Notes: generated from the sequence alone by a model not told the origin. A stretch of DNA of 64,000 bases from Flaccisagitta enflata (GCA_965153355.1 OZ231126.1:64232001-64296000), one strand, 5' to 3'; positions 1 to 12,194 are shown, counted from the stretch's first letter. Numbers and translations are program-made.

Positions 1-205
1 AAAGATATTGTTTAGAACAACATTCGCAGTTGACGCATTATTTCTTCCTGCGAAAATAAGGCCAATAGTTGGATCTAAATAGCTCCCTGCATTGCATAAG
101 AGGTTTTAAATGTTCTTCAGTCCAACCCTCCATAAGTTAGCTCGTCCCTTGACCATCCATCCATTGGTCCATCTCTCTACGACACTAATTTTGAGAACGG
201 AAATA

Positions 206-208
<3 letters not shown>

Positions 209-300
<92 letters not shown>
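209..300. repeat. (CT)n microsatellite
   Basis: Uninterrupted CT dinucleotide run of about 90 bp. It creates artificial Ser-Leu or Arg-Glu open frames on the two strands; nothing suggests that it is translated. Confidence 0.97.
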
Positions 301-303
<3 letters not shown>

Positions 304-477
304 TCTGTCCTTATTCTCTCCCTCTGAATCTCTCTTGAACTGTAGCAGAGATAATAGAACAAATTTTGACCTCCTCACAATTCGCATCAGATCTTACGTA
401 CTCGGTATCTGAAGAATATCATACTTGCGCCTTAGCTGAAAGCATCGTCGACGAAGACGATGCAGTCGTCAACCCCA

Positions 478-1002
478 CGTTTGAGTGCATCACATAGCAA
501 AAGTTGGTTACTTCTTTTCACCCTCTCTACCTAATACGGAGTTGCTAATTTTAGGACCTTTACTATTTTTTATTAAAAATCATTCATCTTCCGTTTTTAA
601 AATATTGATTTTTAGGACCTAATTTGCATAATGCAGTGGCATAAAACAGTATACTGATATTCTTTAAATTAGCTTTTACAAATTTCTACTCTTCATTGAA
701 TTCCTAATCTGCTTTTTCCATAGTTCTTCCATAGCTTATGTTTTGATATTTTAGTTTGTTTTTACAAAAATCGTGATTTTCTAAAATGAATAATTATTTG
801 GCTGGCGAATTTTTTTTGTAACAAAATTACCTAAGATTTTACTGAATTCTGGTAAATCTGTAAAAATTTTAGATCCAAAACAAAAACGGAGGATAATGGA
901 AATTTAAAAAAAGAAAAATGATTATCTTCATGATTTTTGCTCCCTCACATTACCCAAGTAGGGTAGAGGGATACTCCGAACTTTTGCTTTGTGAAGCACC
1001 CA
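478..1002. mobile_element. Family N inverted-repeat element, copy 1
   Basis: About 525 bp with terminal inverted repeats: GTGCATCACATAGCAAAAGT at the left, matched by the complement of ACTTTTGCTTTGTGAAGCAC at the right. It is flanked by a 7-bp direct duplication AACCCCA (471-477 and 1003-1009), as expected of a target-site duplication. Its interior is AT-rich with no ORF, like a MITE. It interrupts a repeat-coding exon. Confidence 0.75.
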
Positions 1003-1098
1003 AACCCCATATCTCATGTCAAACTTGTCATTGACGAAGAAGATGCAGTTGTCTACCCTGCGTCTCACATCAAAATTGTCATTGACCGCAAACCTCAC

Positions 1099-1615
1099 AT
1101 TTGGGTGCTTCACATAGCAAAAGTTAGTTATTTCTTTTCGACCTCTTTACTTAATATGGAGTGGTCAATTTTAGGACCCTTATCATTTTTCTTTTATCAT
1201 AAATTGTTCATCTTCTGTTTTTTAAAAAATTGTTTTTTAAGACCTAATTTGCATAATGCAGAGGGATAAAACAATTACTGACATTCTTTAAATTAGCTTG
1301 TACTAATTTCTGCTCTTCAAAGAATTGTTGATCTGCCTGTTCAAAAGCTCTTTCATAGCTTATGATCTGATGTTTTAATTTATTTTCACAAATATCATAA
1401 TTTTCTGAAATAAATTGATGCCCTTTTAGTACCAAAACTACACAGGATTATGCTGAATTCTGGGAAATCTGTGGAAACTTTAAGGCTAAAACAAAAATGG
1501 AAGATGAAGGAATTTTGAAAAAAAAGAAAATAGACATCTTCATGATTTTTGTTCCTCCATATTCTCCCAGTAGGGTGAGAGATACTCCCAACTTTTGTTA
1601 TGTGAAGCACCCAAG
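1099..1615. mobile_element. Family N inverted-repeat element, copy 2, possibly intron-like
   Basis: About 517 bp, homologous to copy 1 over its length (620-bp spacing), with the same terminal inverted repeats and a 6-bp flanking duplication CCTCAC (1093-1098 and 1616-1621). Splicing from GT at 1105 to AG at 1614-1615 would remove it and keep the surrounding frame in phase 0, adding the two codons before the GT and the duplicated target site. It may therefore behave as an intron born from a transposon (introner-like). Confidence 0.7.
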
Positions 1616-1917
1616 CCTCACGTTGAAGTTGTCATCGCGGAAGATGCTGTCGTCGAACCCGCACCTTACATTGAAATCGTCATCAGTAAAGAAGTTGCGG
1701 TTTTGGAATCTGCACCCGACGTTGACGTTGTCGTCGCTGAGCGCACCATTGACAAGAAAGGAACACTCCCGGTAAAACTTTTTTTTTTGGCGCTTTTTCA
1801 TAATTTCTTCTGAGGCCCGGACTGTTGGTCTGTTAGTTCCCCATGCTTGTGAAAATTGCCAGGCAAAATAACTTGGCCCATGATCCGTCAAAATTGATTT
1901 AATTGACAAACACAGAC

Positions 1918-1960
1918 TGAAAGAAAGAAAGGAAGAAAAAAAAAAGAAAGAAAGAAAAAT

Positions 1961-2022
<62 letters not shown>
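1918..2022. repeat. (AAAG)n microsatellite
   Basis: Tetranucleotide AAAG run with a few interruptions, lying in a likely intron between exon candidates at 1771 and 2089. Confidence 0.95.
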
Positions 2023-2023
<1 letters not shown>

Positions 2024-2531
2024 GAAAAATCTGAAGAAAAGTTATTCAGGACATTCAAGTTTTTTCCTCCTTTTGCATCACATTCTAGACACGTTGAGAG
2101 CTGAGAATGATCGTTTAAATCGTAAAGAGAAGTCACGCCAGAAAGTACTTGAACGGAAGATGCTTACGGAAATGGGGAAAGGTGGTGCTGAGAAAACGAA
2201 AGCGTCGTACCGTGAACGTCTTGTTAACGAAATCAACCACTACGGCGAAGCAAGAGGTTTTCGCCTGGAGACTCTTACCCTCCGTGATGGAGATGGCTGT
2301 CAACTGAAGGTTTAAGCCGAAAAACCACAAACCTACGCCGAGCTCAATCCGGGAGAAAGACGTCGAGTGGAGAACGCGTCATCATGGAAAGACAAGAATC
2401 GAGTTCCCGACAGAGTCTACTCAGCGTTGAACAAAATTTGGCAATTTCCGGCGCCCAGTCACGTTGAAGCCCATGAAAAAGAGCTAAACAAAGAATGTTC
2501 TCAAATTCACGTGGTTAGTGATCAATATTCA

Positions 2532-2668
2532 TTTTTAGTCGCGGACAGATTATACACGTATACACCTTGTGGCGGTCTGTTCATCTATTTTGAATAACGA
2601 GCGGTTTTTGTATAAATGCCCCTGCCCAACCATCCGCAACTGTCCTGCCATGTATCCGGCCTTGTTTT
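2532..2668 (+). mobile_element. Family A element, decayed copy
   Basis: Starts with TTTTTAGTCGCGGAC, includes the internal GAGCGGTTTTT and CCCCTGCCCAACC blocks, and ends with the TATCCGGCCTTGTT terminus shared with other family A copies. The 3' arm of the first stem is mutated. Confidence 0.7.
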
Positions 2669-2805
2669 TTTCTTACAAGAATGTCACTTTTTATATAAAG
2701 CTTTCAAAAGAATCTGAGATACCCACAATTAAAATAACTACCAATAATGGCAGCTATCGCTGATAGGAATAAAATTGAACGAGGTATTTCTCTGCGTTAT
2801 CAACT

Positions 2806-4482
2806 TTTTTTAGTCGCGTGCACGCGACTCTATGACCCGCTCCGTCGGTCGGTCCGTCCGTCGGTCGGTCCGTCGGTCCGTCGGTAACGCTTAGCTTTTT
2901 TTCGTTGTTTTATGTCATTTTAGGGTATTTTATGTCATTTTAAGTCATTCTAAGTCATTTTAAGTCATTCTAAGTCAATTTCAGTTAATTTTAGTCACTT
3001 AAGTCATTTTGTCATTTTTTGTCATTTTATGTTATTATAAGTCATTTTAAGTCATTTTAAGTCATTCTATCTTTTTTTAAGTCATTCTAAGTCATTCTAA
3101 GTCATTCTAAGTCCTTCTAAGTCATTCTAAGTCATACTAAGTCACTTTAAGTTATTTTTTGGCTGTTGTAGTTTTTAATAACACTTTGCTTTTTTGGTCA
3201 ATTCGGGTCATCTGGAGTTATTTTGAGTCATTTTTTAGTTGTCTATGGTCATTTTTGGTTGCTTTTGGTAATTTTTGGTTGCTTTTAGTCATTTTTGGTC
3301 ATTTTTGATCATTTATGTCACTTTGTTCATTTAAGTCATTTGTGTCCTTTTTTGGGCATTTAGAACAGTTTTAAGTCATTTTGATTCATTTTGGAACATT
3401 TCAGTTCATTTTTGATCATATAACATGTTTGGGTTGGCTGATTTAAGTCAGCTGATTTAGGTCTGCTGGTTTAGGTCTGCTTGTTAAGTCTGCTGGTTTA
3501 AGTTGGCTGGTTTAGGTCGGCTGGTTTAGGTCTGCTGGTTTAGGTCTGCTGGTTTAAGTCTGCTGGTTTAAGTCTGCTGGTTTAAGTCTGCTGGTTTAAG
3601 TCTGCTGGTTTTAGTCTGCTGGTTTTAGTCTGCTGGTTTTAGTCTGCTGGTTCAAGTCTGCTGGTTTAAGTCTGCTGGTTTAAGTCTGCTGGTTTAAGTC
3701 TGCTGGTTTAAGTCTGCTGGTTTAAATCTGCTGGTTTTAGTCTGCTGGTTTTAGTCTGCTGGTTTTAGTCTGCTGGTTTTAGTCTGCTGGTTCAAGTCTG
3801 CTGGTTTAAGTCTGCTGGTTTAGGTCTGCTGGTTTATGTCTGCTGGTTTAGGTCTGCTGGTTTAAGTCTGCTGGTTTAAGTCTGCTGGTTTAAGTCTGCT
3901 GGTTTGTCTGCTGGTTTGTCTGCTGGTTTAAGTCTGCTGGTTTAAGTCTGCTGGTTTAAGTCTGCTGGTTTAAGTCTGCTGGTTTGAGTCTGCTGGTTAA
4001 AGTCTGCTGGTTTAAGTCTGCTGGTTTAAGTCTGGTTTAATTCTGGTTTAAGTCTAGTTTAAGTCTGGTTTATGTCTGGTTTATGTCTGGTTTAAGTCTG
4101 GATTAAGTCTGGATTAAGTCTGGCTTGAGTCTGGTTTGAGTCTGGTTTGAGTCTGGTTTGAGTCTGGTTTGAGTCTGGTTTGAGTCTGGTTTGAGTCTGG
4201 TTTAAGTCTGGTTCATGTCTGATTTATGTCTGGTTCAGGTCCGGTTTAGGTCTGGTTTATGTCTGGTTTAGGTCTGGTTTATGTCTGGTTTAGGTCTGGT
4301 TTAATTTTGGTTTGAATCTGGTTTGAGTCTGGTTTGAGTCTGGTTTTGGTCTGGTTCGAGTCTGGTTTGAGTCTGGTTTGGGTCTGGTTTAATTCTGATT
4401 TTCAATAAAAAGATACAATAAGGAGTCAGGTCAGTTCAGTTATTTCTGTCCTGCACGCGACTTATAGGTGTTGGCCTTGTTT
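2806..4482 (+). mobile_element. Family A element with expanded minisatellite core
   Basis: Left end: TTTTTTTAG plus the perfect palindrome AGTCGCGTGCACGCGACT and a CGGTCCGT tetranucleotide block. Right end at 4450-4482: GCACGCGAC, the same arm sequence in complement, followed by GGCCTTGTT. The 1.5 kb between is a degenerate minisatellite. The matched ends show that this is a single element with an enlarged core. Confidence 0.75.
2920..4395. repeat. Minisatellite inside family A copy
   Basis: 2920-3170 is built of AAGTCATTCT-type ~10-bp units. 3430-4030 is built of a 14-bp unit TAAGTCTGCTGGTT in dozens of copies, then it shortens to a 10-bp unit TTTGAGTCTGG to 4395. The units grade into each other, which indicates growth by slippage from a common seed. 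Confidence 0.9.
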
Positions 4483-4570
4483 CTTTTCATTCCCACTTCC
4501 ACCAATTCCAACAATCAAAAACTCGCTCAATTATCAGCTTCACTACCTCTTGTATACTAGCTAATTCAGC

Positions 4571-4711
<141 letters not shown>

Positions 4712-5246
4712 TTTTAGGTGGCAAGAGAAGCGCGCGGGGGTCGTGTCAATGTCCTGGAAGGAATTCACGATGGCGAAACTGTGTACGTCAAACATTACAA
4801 AGAAGGAAGTTGCAACCGCCGTAACGATTACGATGTCTTATGAATCGAGAGCGCTGAGTTCAGGAACAATTTCCATAGTGATGACCGGAGAATCGTAGGA
4901 AGTAAGAAAAAAATGGCAATAAATGGGAACAGTTGGGCAGGAACAACGTTTAGGAAACAATGCTTTGTGCTGCGTGGATGAATTTAGAAATGGTTTTTAA
5001 ATGAACCAATACAGGCGATACTAAGGATCTTGTACATTGTTTATATTCCTGTCTTTCTAGCCGTCTGATTTACCGGTTACCAAGTCAATTACGCGCTGAC
5101 ATTGCAATGTTGCATCATTCCACTCTTTAGGTGAGGAAGATCAGTTGGAAGAAGATCTCGATGCGGCTCTTGAAGCATTGCCTTTGGAAGATCGAGATGA
5201 TCTACCAGAATTTGCAGATGTTGGAGAGGACGAATTCTTATACTAA

Positions 5247-5708
5247 CCAGTGCTGTTAAAGCCGCTTTAAACCACGAACTTTCCGTTCACCATTACGCAC
5301 AAGGAAATTTTCCCTGTTACAATTTTTTTGGCTACTCACTTTCTCGAGTTTATTTCACCTGTGTAGAATCAAATGTTGCTCGCATATACTTAAGCTGTTA
5401 CTCGTCACGCGATTTGACCTTCATGATGTTTATAATTTACTTTTGATCTAATTCTTATACATGAGAATCTTGAAATGATGAATTCTATGTATTTAAACAA
5501 TTCTAACATGATAGATTCATTCGCAACTGTCACCAGACACAACAGACAAAAAATGAGTGAAGAAAACCTTCATCTCCCACTTTTTTTAGTCAGAACACGG
5601 TAAGCGCATAAACGCGCTAAGCTAGTTTTTCGATTGTTTACATTTAGCCAGGAAAAGGCTAAAAGGATTTCCGAGATGGTTTTCCGTGGCTTTAACAAGA
5701 AGGGCGAA
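5247..5708. other. No recognisable feature
   Basis: AT-rich sequence after the stop codon at 5244-5246, presumably 3' UTR and spacer. A TTTTTTTAGTCAGAACAC segment near 5582 may be a decayed family A end. No further coding signal seen. Confidence 0.5.
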
Positions 5709-5921
5709 AAACAAGGCCGGATACACGGCTACCCCAGTCGCGTGCGGTTGGGCAGGGGCTGTTATTGAGGTCACCAGATCATTTGGGCAGGAGCAGTGAA
5801 GCCAAAAACCGCAAAGACCCAAAAAAAGTAAAGTGTGACGGACAAACGGACGGACCGACGGACCGACGGACCGACAAAGCGGGGTGTACCGGTGTAGAGT
5901 CGCGTAGCACGCGACTAAAAA
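5709..5921 (-). mobile_element. Family A element
   Basis: Reverse orientation. It begins AACAAGGCCGGATACACGGC (one terminal hairpin), carries the subterminal motif GTCGCGTGCGG and GGGCAGGGGC, then an ACGGACCG tetranucleotide block, and ends with the hairpin AGTCGCGTAGCACGCGACT followed by AAAAA. Stem and subterminal motif share GTCGCGTGC. Confidence 0.85.
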
Positions 5922-6305
5922 CCTGCCAAACCCAATTTTACGCCCCAAAGTATCAAAGTGGGAAACTCGGTCACTGCACCGAGCATCGGATGGGCAGGGG
6001 CAGTAATGTGCGTAAGACAAATCGATCCTATATTGTTTGTTACCATTTTACCGACAGGCCGACGCGACGGACCAACAAATGATTCTCTTCTCTTGACAGC
6101 CTTTCTTGTAACACGCGTAACCTATCCATTTATTGGCATAAAAGATTAAAACTTTCCAATCTGCGTGTAATCCGTTTTAATTCCGATTATTTTCGTTCTC
6201 ATTTTTGATCAGATTTTCTGTCCTCTCGTCACGAAGCCATGTACACGACAAAATCCCGTACTGGCTGGAATGAGAAAAGATAAGTCAGAGGGTTTCCTCA
6301 GGTAA

Positions 6306-6526
6306 CGAATGAATGAATGAATGAATGATTCAATGAATGTATGAATGAATGAATGAATGAATGAATGAATGAATGAATGAATGAATGAATGAATGAATGA
6401 AGGAATCAACCATTCAATTAATGAGCCAATGAAGTGAATGGATGAATGAATGAATGAAATGAATGAATGAATGAATGAATGAACGGATGAATATTCGAAT
6501 AGATGAATATATGAATATATGATTGA
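6306..6526. repeat. (AATG)n microsatellite
   Basis: Imperfect GAAT/AATG tetranucleotide array of about 200 bp with several interruptions (near 6331, 6402-6440 and after 6480). A partial family A end (AACAAGGCCTGATGCGTGC) follows near 6622. Confidence 0.93.
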
Positions 6527-6809
6527 ATGAACGAAAATAAAAAAGACTGCGTACACATTTCTGAAGCTAACAGGATCATTTTCTTCAGAACAAAGGATCG
6601 ATTTAACTCATAAGTTCCGAAAACAAGGCCTGATGCGTGCAAGTGGGCAGAGGGTATAGGTACAAGGCTTCAATAAGGATATCCAAGCGTAGTGGTAGGA
6701 GCAATAATGCAACAAGTGACACGGGAAGGGATTTGACCCTGTTTAAATCCATATCGTCCTTTTGTGCTTGTCTTTTTTGCTTGGGCAATTAACGTCATTG
6801 AATTCAAAT

Positions 6810-7017
6810 GCGGGCACAATATCGTTGCGGATAGGTGGGCAGGGGCTTCCAACCCATATCCACACCCCAATTCCTCCAAACACACAAACATGTGCAAAAA
6901 GTATTCAAAAACGCTCATTTTCCCACTTTTCGACTCGTGCTCACGGACCAACGGACGGACGGACGGACCAACGGACGGATGGACAAAGCCACTTATAGTT
7001 GTGTGTTCGCAACTAAA
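6810..7017 (-). mobile_element. Family A element, GTTGCG subtype
   Basis: Carries subterminal CGTTGCGGATAGGTGGGCAG, an ACGGACGG block, and ends in AGTTGTGTGTTCGCAACTAAAAA-type sequence. The stem is the GTTGCG variant and so is the distant motif; the outer hairpin end is decayed. Confidence 0.75.
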
Positions 7018-7256
7018 AACCACCCAAATGTCGTGTCACCTACGGACCATCCAACTGACCATCCGAGTGATCCGACCATCCCACGGAAATCGCGCTGCCG
7101 AATATAGCTGCTGCCGACCCTTTGGTACGAAGCCATTATCCTGATAATCCGTGACTTTTGGCACATATGATATTCCGTCGCGGACAAACAGTGTAGTCAC
7201 TCAATTCAATATTTGGTCAATCATTTTTGCTTTCATTTCTGTGCAATGCTCGACAA

Positions 7257-7421
7257 TTTTTAGTCGCGGACACGCGACTCTACACCTTGCCGTGTCGGTC
7301 GGTAGGTCGGTCGGTAGATCAGTCGGTGGGTCCGTCACATTTTTGAATTCCGAGCGGTTTTTGCATTACTGCTCCTGCCCAACCGTCTGCGACAGGGGTA
7401 GCCGTGTATCCGGCCTTGTTT
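7257..7421 (+). mobile_element. Family A element, compact copy
   Basis: TTTTTAGTCGCGGACACGCGACT stem at the left (GTCGCG variant), a GGTCGGTAGGTCGGTCGG block, GAGCGGTTTTTG, CTGCCCAACC, subterminal GTCTGCGAC, and the terminal hairpin GCCGTGTATCCGGC followed by TTGTT. At ~165 bp it shows all family modules in minimal form. Confidence 0.85.
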
Positions 7422-7635
7422 CGTTATAACGGAATATTGAGTGATTGATGTCCGCCTGCAAGAGATGGGTTGAACCCATCGAGACGCAATTAACGACAGC
7501 GACTAGCGAGAATGAGCGCTCCCTGACTCCCTGTCGGGCGTTCTGTCGGTTCGTCGGCGATTCGATCAGTCCTCTTGTCAGTCGGTCTACATATCTGCTC
7601 TGTCTGTTGGTCTGTCTGCTGCTTTGCTTGATCCA

Positions 7636-7788
7636 TTTTTAGATGCGTCCACGCATCTCTATAAGAGGCTTTGTCCGTCCGTCCGTCCGTCCGTCCGTTG
7701 GTTGGTCGGTTGGTCCGTCACGCTCGAGTTGAAAATGATCGCAAAGTCGATTTCATCATTTTAAGATCTGACATAGGGCTGATGCAAT

Positions 7789-7882
<94 letters not shown>

Positions 7883-7965
7883 CGTCTGTTTTAGTTTTAG
7901 TAAGAATGTCATTTACGAGCTAAGCCACATGTGGACGCATCGTTGTACCCCCGGGGTACTTGTTC
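7636..7965 (+). mobile_element. Family A element, GATGCG subtype, with (GA)n core
   Basis: Left stem AGATGCGTCCACGCATCT, a GTCCGTCC block and a ~90-bp GA run (7792-7880). Near the right end is GTGGACGCATC, the exact complement of the left arm plus loop, and then the terminal hairpin GTACCCCCGGGGTAC followed by TTGTT. Confidence 0.85.
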
Positions 7966-8725
7966 CTCTCTGTTTGTGTGTGTTTGGCTTTTTTGTGCTC
8001 TCATCATCTTTCATTCTTTCAACCTTTATTACCTTTCTTGTAATCATTGATACTTGCACAGGCATTTCTGGCTTTTTGCCGCATGCGACACGACATGATA
8101 ACTCACTTTTTGGTCGGCTCGTCGATTGGTTTGTCCATCTTTTTTTGTTTTACTCAACATAAACGTCCGTCCGAGAGCAGGAGCATGCATGAAAAAAAAA
8201 CTTGTGCCGCTGGGAAAGGCTAAAAAGGGGTCTTACCCTGCATATTCCATGAAGTTTAAAATTTTCTTTGTTTTGATTTTTTTTTCTATTAAGTTAAGAA
8301 TGAAAACGATTTTAGATAAAATCCCCCGAAAGACAACTACTTCCTTCTTCTACCTTACCTTAGTGAGGCCGCCCATAGGCGGCAGTGAGGTTGCCCATGG
8401 ATTTTAGATGGATTATCTACAATACAGATTTGTCTGGTTATTATTTTTATATTTCTTTTATGAATCATTGCCTTTCTTTTTCACGCCAAATCAAGTTTTC
8501 GTGGATCACAATATGGCGAACGCCACTAGTTCTCTTTCGGCGGAGTTTCGGCTTTTGCGTCCCTTAACAAACTTCCTCCTTTTGTCGCAATTTCGGTTGA
8601 CTTCACTTCTCTTTGGGACGATTTCTCTTCAATCATCTTCAGTCCTCTCTTATTTTCATTAATGATATGCCTTTTGTCCTCCACGCCTTTCTCTCCTCTG
8701 TCTCTCCGTATGACTGTGTGTCCTT
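7966..8725. other. No recognisable feature
   Basis: AT-rich spacer with short ORFs only. Some of 8340-8720 is pyrimidine-rich. No splice-consistent coding chain seen. Confidence 0.4.
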
Positions 8726-8727
8726 TT

Positions 8728-8885
8728 TTTGGCAGCGGCCCCGAAGGGGACGATGTCCTGTAGAACACAGGGGGACTTTCGTTTGTTTGTTTATCCGTTT
8801 GTCCCCCCCCTGGCTCAAGTCCCAGCCTCGAGGCTCAAATTAACGCCTCGAGGCTCAAATTTCAGCCTCGAGGCGCTTAAAATTG
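8728..8885 (+). mobile_element. Family B fold-back element, one-ended copy
   Basis: Has the family B terminus (GGCAGCGGCCCCGAAGGGG, then TGTCCTGTAGAACACAGGGG), a poly-C block, and three units of the internal AGCCTCGAGGCTCAAATT minisatellite. The opposite terminus is missing. Confidence 0.7.
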
Positions 8886-9737
8886 CTATTTTAATGGCAT
8901 TTTACGGCGTAAAATGATTTCCGTTTGACTTACATTTTTGCATGAAAGTGTCTCAGTGCTAGATTGTAATTGTCAGACCATTTGAGGACCAGAACTGCAG
9001 TTTTTGAGCGAGCAAAGGCTGAAAAACGCTAAAAAATGTCAATTTTGCGGGAAATTGCGGCATTTTACAGTGTTTTCTCGGAAAAATCCCAACAGAATTT
9101 TTAGTCTCATGCAGGGTAATATCAGTCTAGGTGTATATAACACCCAAGAATAGGTCGCTATGCTGTGTCATTTTTTCCTACCTATCACAGCTAGGCAACA
9201 CGGTGTTATGCTTTCACACATATGGGAAATTTCTTCTCTTTTTCCTCCTCCTCCTACTACTTTCTTTTCCCTCTGAGTGATACTATCACTGATAGTATGG
9301 GTCATCCACCTCTTTGAGTTTGTTGCCCTGCTCCCTCCTCCAATATGAATCACTAATTTCTTAAGCAGGGCACGGGTACCGCTGACCATCTAACGTCTTT
9401 GCGACTAATGTTTTTGTTTTTGCTACTCTGCGCTGTTTTGAGTGTCCATTTATTCTTTTAAATGGTAAATCCAATCAGACAACCTAATAATGTCAATTTG
9501 TCGTTCCAGAGCTCCGTCGGTCCTTCGATCGGACACTATGTGACTTGTGACAACATTGCTTTATAAAAAAAATACATAAAAAACAAAGGATGAGAGTCTT
9601 GGGAACTCTCAATGGTGCTTAATCCGGACCCCTCACAACTATCCTTTATTAATATAAAGCCATCAAAACCAAAACCATGCAGTCATGCATAAGTTTTGTT
9701 TGGCTTTTTTCCGTCTCCCCATCACTGTCTTTCTCCC
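8886..9737. other. Spacer with a small family B tail fragment
   Basis: 9365-9390 (GCAGGGCACGGGTACCGCTG) matches the GATACCCGTTGCCCTGC tail seen beside other family B copies. Otherwise no coding or structural signal. Confidence 0.4.
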
Positions 9738-9763
9738 TTTCTTTCTTTCTTTCTTTCTTTATT

Positions 9764-9828
<65 letters not shown>

Positions 9829-9858
9829 TTTTCTTTCTTTCTTTCTCTCTTTCTTTCA

Positions 9859-9934
<76 letters not shown>

Positions 9935-9938
9935 AGTT

Positions 9939-9981
<43 letters not shown>

Positions 9982-9982
9982 G

Positions 9983-10039
<57 letters not shown>

Positions 10040-10060
10040 TTTCTTTCATTCTGTCTTATT
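9738..10060. repeat. (TTTC)n microsatellite, ~320 bp
   Basis: Long TTTC array with slips that shift its frame, giving overlapping Phe/Leu/Ser artificial ORFs in all forward frames. Confidence 0.97.
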
Positions 10061-10620
10061 ATCTCTCTATGTTTGTTTGTTACATGGAAATTCTTTGTTT
10101 GGATTTTGAACTGCTCTAGTATCAAAGTGATTAGTTCTGCTTCTCTTAACAACACTTTGAAGATAAGAGCTACAGTTACAACATAAAACATATGATATGA
10201 AATGCTGGTCCCTTCAAGTTATCATTCTTTATTTCTCATGCTCTTATTGGCTAAAATGAAAATGTACATTGTTTTTAACAGATAAGATCTACTAGTCCCT
10301 TGATATCCGTTACTGCGGGGTTCAAATATATTGGGCTGTCCATTGTGTTCATGCCAACTGAATTCATTGACATCTGGATCCGCAATTTCTGTTGACTGCG
10401 TACTGCGTAGCCTGATGAGCGTATATATCTTTTTTTTGCCCCCCCCCCCCACCCGGGAATATTTTTTTTCTCGTCTCCATCTCATCCCTCTTCCATAATT
10501 CATTCCCTAATTTTTAGTTTCACATTTTTTTTCCTTTCCTCTTATTCCACTTCATTAAACTGCTGCCGTCACCTTGTGTGTTATTTTCACGCTCGCGCTG
10601 AAATAGGAGGGAAGCTTTGT
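10061..10620. other. No recognisable feature
   Basis: Mixed spacer with a short poly-C run near 10440. No gene or repeat family recognised. Confidence 0.4.
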
Positions 10621-10624
10621 GAGC

Positions 10625-10857
<233 letters not shown>

Positions 10858-10989
10858 GTGTTGGCCTAATGAGGACTCAGGGTGGTATGTCGATAAAGCG
10901 TAAATTAGCATTTTGCGAAATAAGCCTCATCTCGATCCAAATTTGTTAAAAGTATATTTTCACTTCGCCAAACTTTCCCCTTTTCTCAA

Positions 10990-11176
10990 AAACAAGATCG
11001 GATACACGGCCAATACCAGTCGCGGACGGGTGGGCAGGGGCGGAAACGCTGGTTTTTCCACTTTTTGACTCGTGCTCACCAACGGACCGACGGACCGACC
11101 GACCGACCGACGGACGGACGGACGGACGGACGGACGGACAAAGCCTCTTATAGAGTCGCTCGTCCGCGACTAAAAA
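10990..11176 (-). mobile_element. Family A element
   Basis: Begins AACAAGATCGGATACACGGCC, subterminal CAGTCGCGGACGGGTGGGC, an ACGGACGG block, and ends in the stem GTCGCTCGTCCGCGAC followed by TAAAAA. Arm and subterminal motif share GTCGCGGAC, with one mismatch in the stem. Confidence 0.83.
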
Positions 11177-11233
11177 GGCAAATCTGACTAACGAACCAAC
11201 TCGTAACCTGATTGTTTTACATTTTATCCTGAG

Positions 11234-11234
<1 letters not shown>

Positions 11235-11308
<74 letters not shown>
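11235..11308. repeat. (CT)n microsatellite
   Basis: CT run of about 74 bp between a family A copy and the AAC-rich block. Confidence 0.95.
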
Positions 11309-11310
<2 letters not shown>

Positions 11311-11559
11311 GAAATCAAATTCCTCTCCATATTTGCATAAATTTTCCCGGTGAATCATTTTTCGTCGATCTACAGAACGAAAATATGATAGAATATCAAA
11401 TTTTTGCCTTCACCCGTTAGTTCATTCATTCAGAATATACAAATAGAATTCTATGGCAATGAAATGCGATTGAGTGGATATGCAACGTCAAATGGGAGAC
11501 GAATCGCTTTCGTATGGAAGAAAAAGACATCGACATCCGGAACGACAACGACCACAACA

Positions 11560-12080
11560 GCATCACCATCAAGAACGCCAACAACAACGACGAAAACAAC
11601 ATCAACAACAACAATACCAAAAACAGCAACAACAATATCAACAACAACAACTACAGCAACAACAACAACAATATTAACAAAAACAACAACAACAACAACA
11701 ATATTAACAACAACAACAACAACAAAAACAACAACAACAACGTTAACAACAACAACAGCAACAACAACAACGTTAACAACAAAAACCAACAGCCCTGACA
11801 TCAAAATACCAACAACAACGAAAACAAAAACAACAACAAAAACAACAACAACAACAACAACAACAACAAAAACAACAACAGCAACAACCACAACCACTGC
11901 CAAAATGACAACAACAACTATAAAAAACGACAGCCTTATCATCACAATAACAAAAAAACAACAACGAAAACAAAAAACAACAACCACAAAAACAACAACT
12001 ACAAAAACAATGACCACAACAACAACCACAATCTCAACAACCACAATAACAACAAAAGCAAAAATGATAACAACCACAAG

Positions 12081-12131
<51 letters not shown>

Positions 12132-12143
12132 AACAATAACAAT

Positions 12144-12190
<47 letters not shown>

Positions 12191-12194
12191 CCAC
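11560..12194. repeat. Imperfect (AAC)n block
   Basis: About 630 bp of AAC/CAA trinucleotides with many point changes and frame slips. One frame around 11490-11675 reads as an Arg/His-spiced Gln tract (MQRQMGDESLSYGRKRHRH...) and so could touch a real exon, but TAA codons interrupt it repeatedly and no splice-consistent chain was found. It could equally be intronic. Confidence 0.85.

Larger units (their letters stand above)
436..1771 (+). pseudogene. Coding remnant with ~17-residue repeats, split by two inserted elements
   Basis: I do not recognise this gene. Three segments (436-477, 1003-1098, 1616-1771) read in one frame once the two inserted elements at 478-1002 and 1099-1615 and one copy of each flanking duplication are removed. 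The product then consists of imperfect ~17-residue units of the form HVKLVIDEEDAVVYPAS, repeated as HVEVVIAEDAVVEPAP, YIEIVISKEVAVLESAP and similar: alternating aliphatic strands and acidic turns. An acceptor-like CTTAG precedes the first segment at 435, and a donor (CCG|GTAAAA) ends the last at 1771. The gene probably starts left of the window. The phase at 1771 does not match the next exon candidate at 2089, and insertion 1 cannot be spliced out in frame with obvious sites, so I treat it as broken or only partly understood. Confidence 0.4.

Noticed and set aside
2313-2315. Alternative genetic code with TAA (or TGA) read as an amino acid
   Set aside because: The four good genes have no internal TAA/TAG/TGA over ~9.6 kb of coding sequence, more than 100 Gln codons in poly-Q tracts are all CAA/CAG, and archease ends at a TAA exactly where the family ends.
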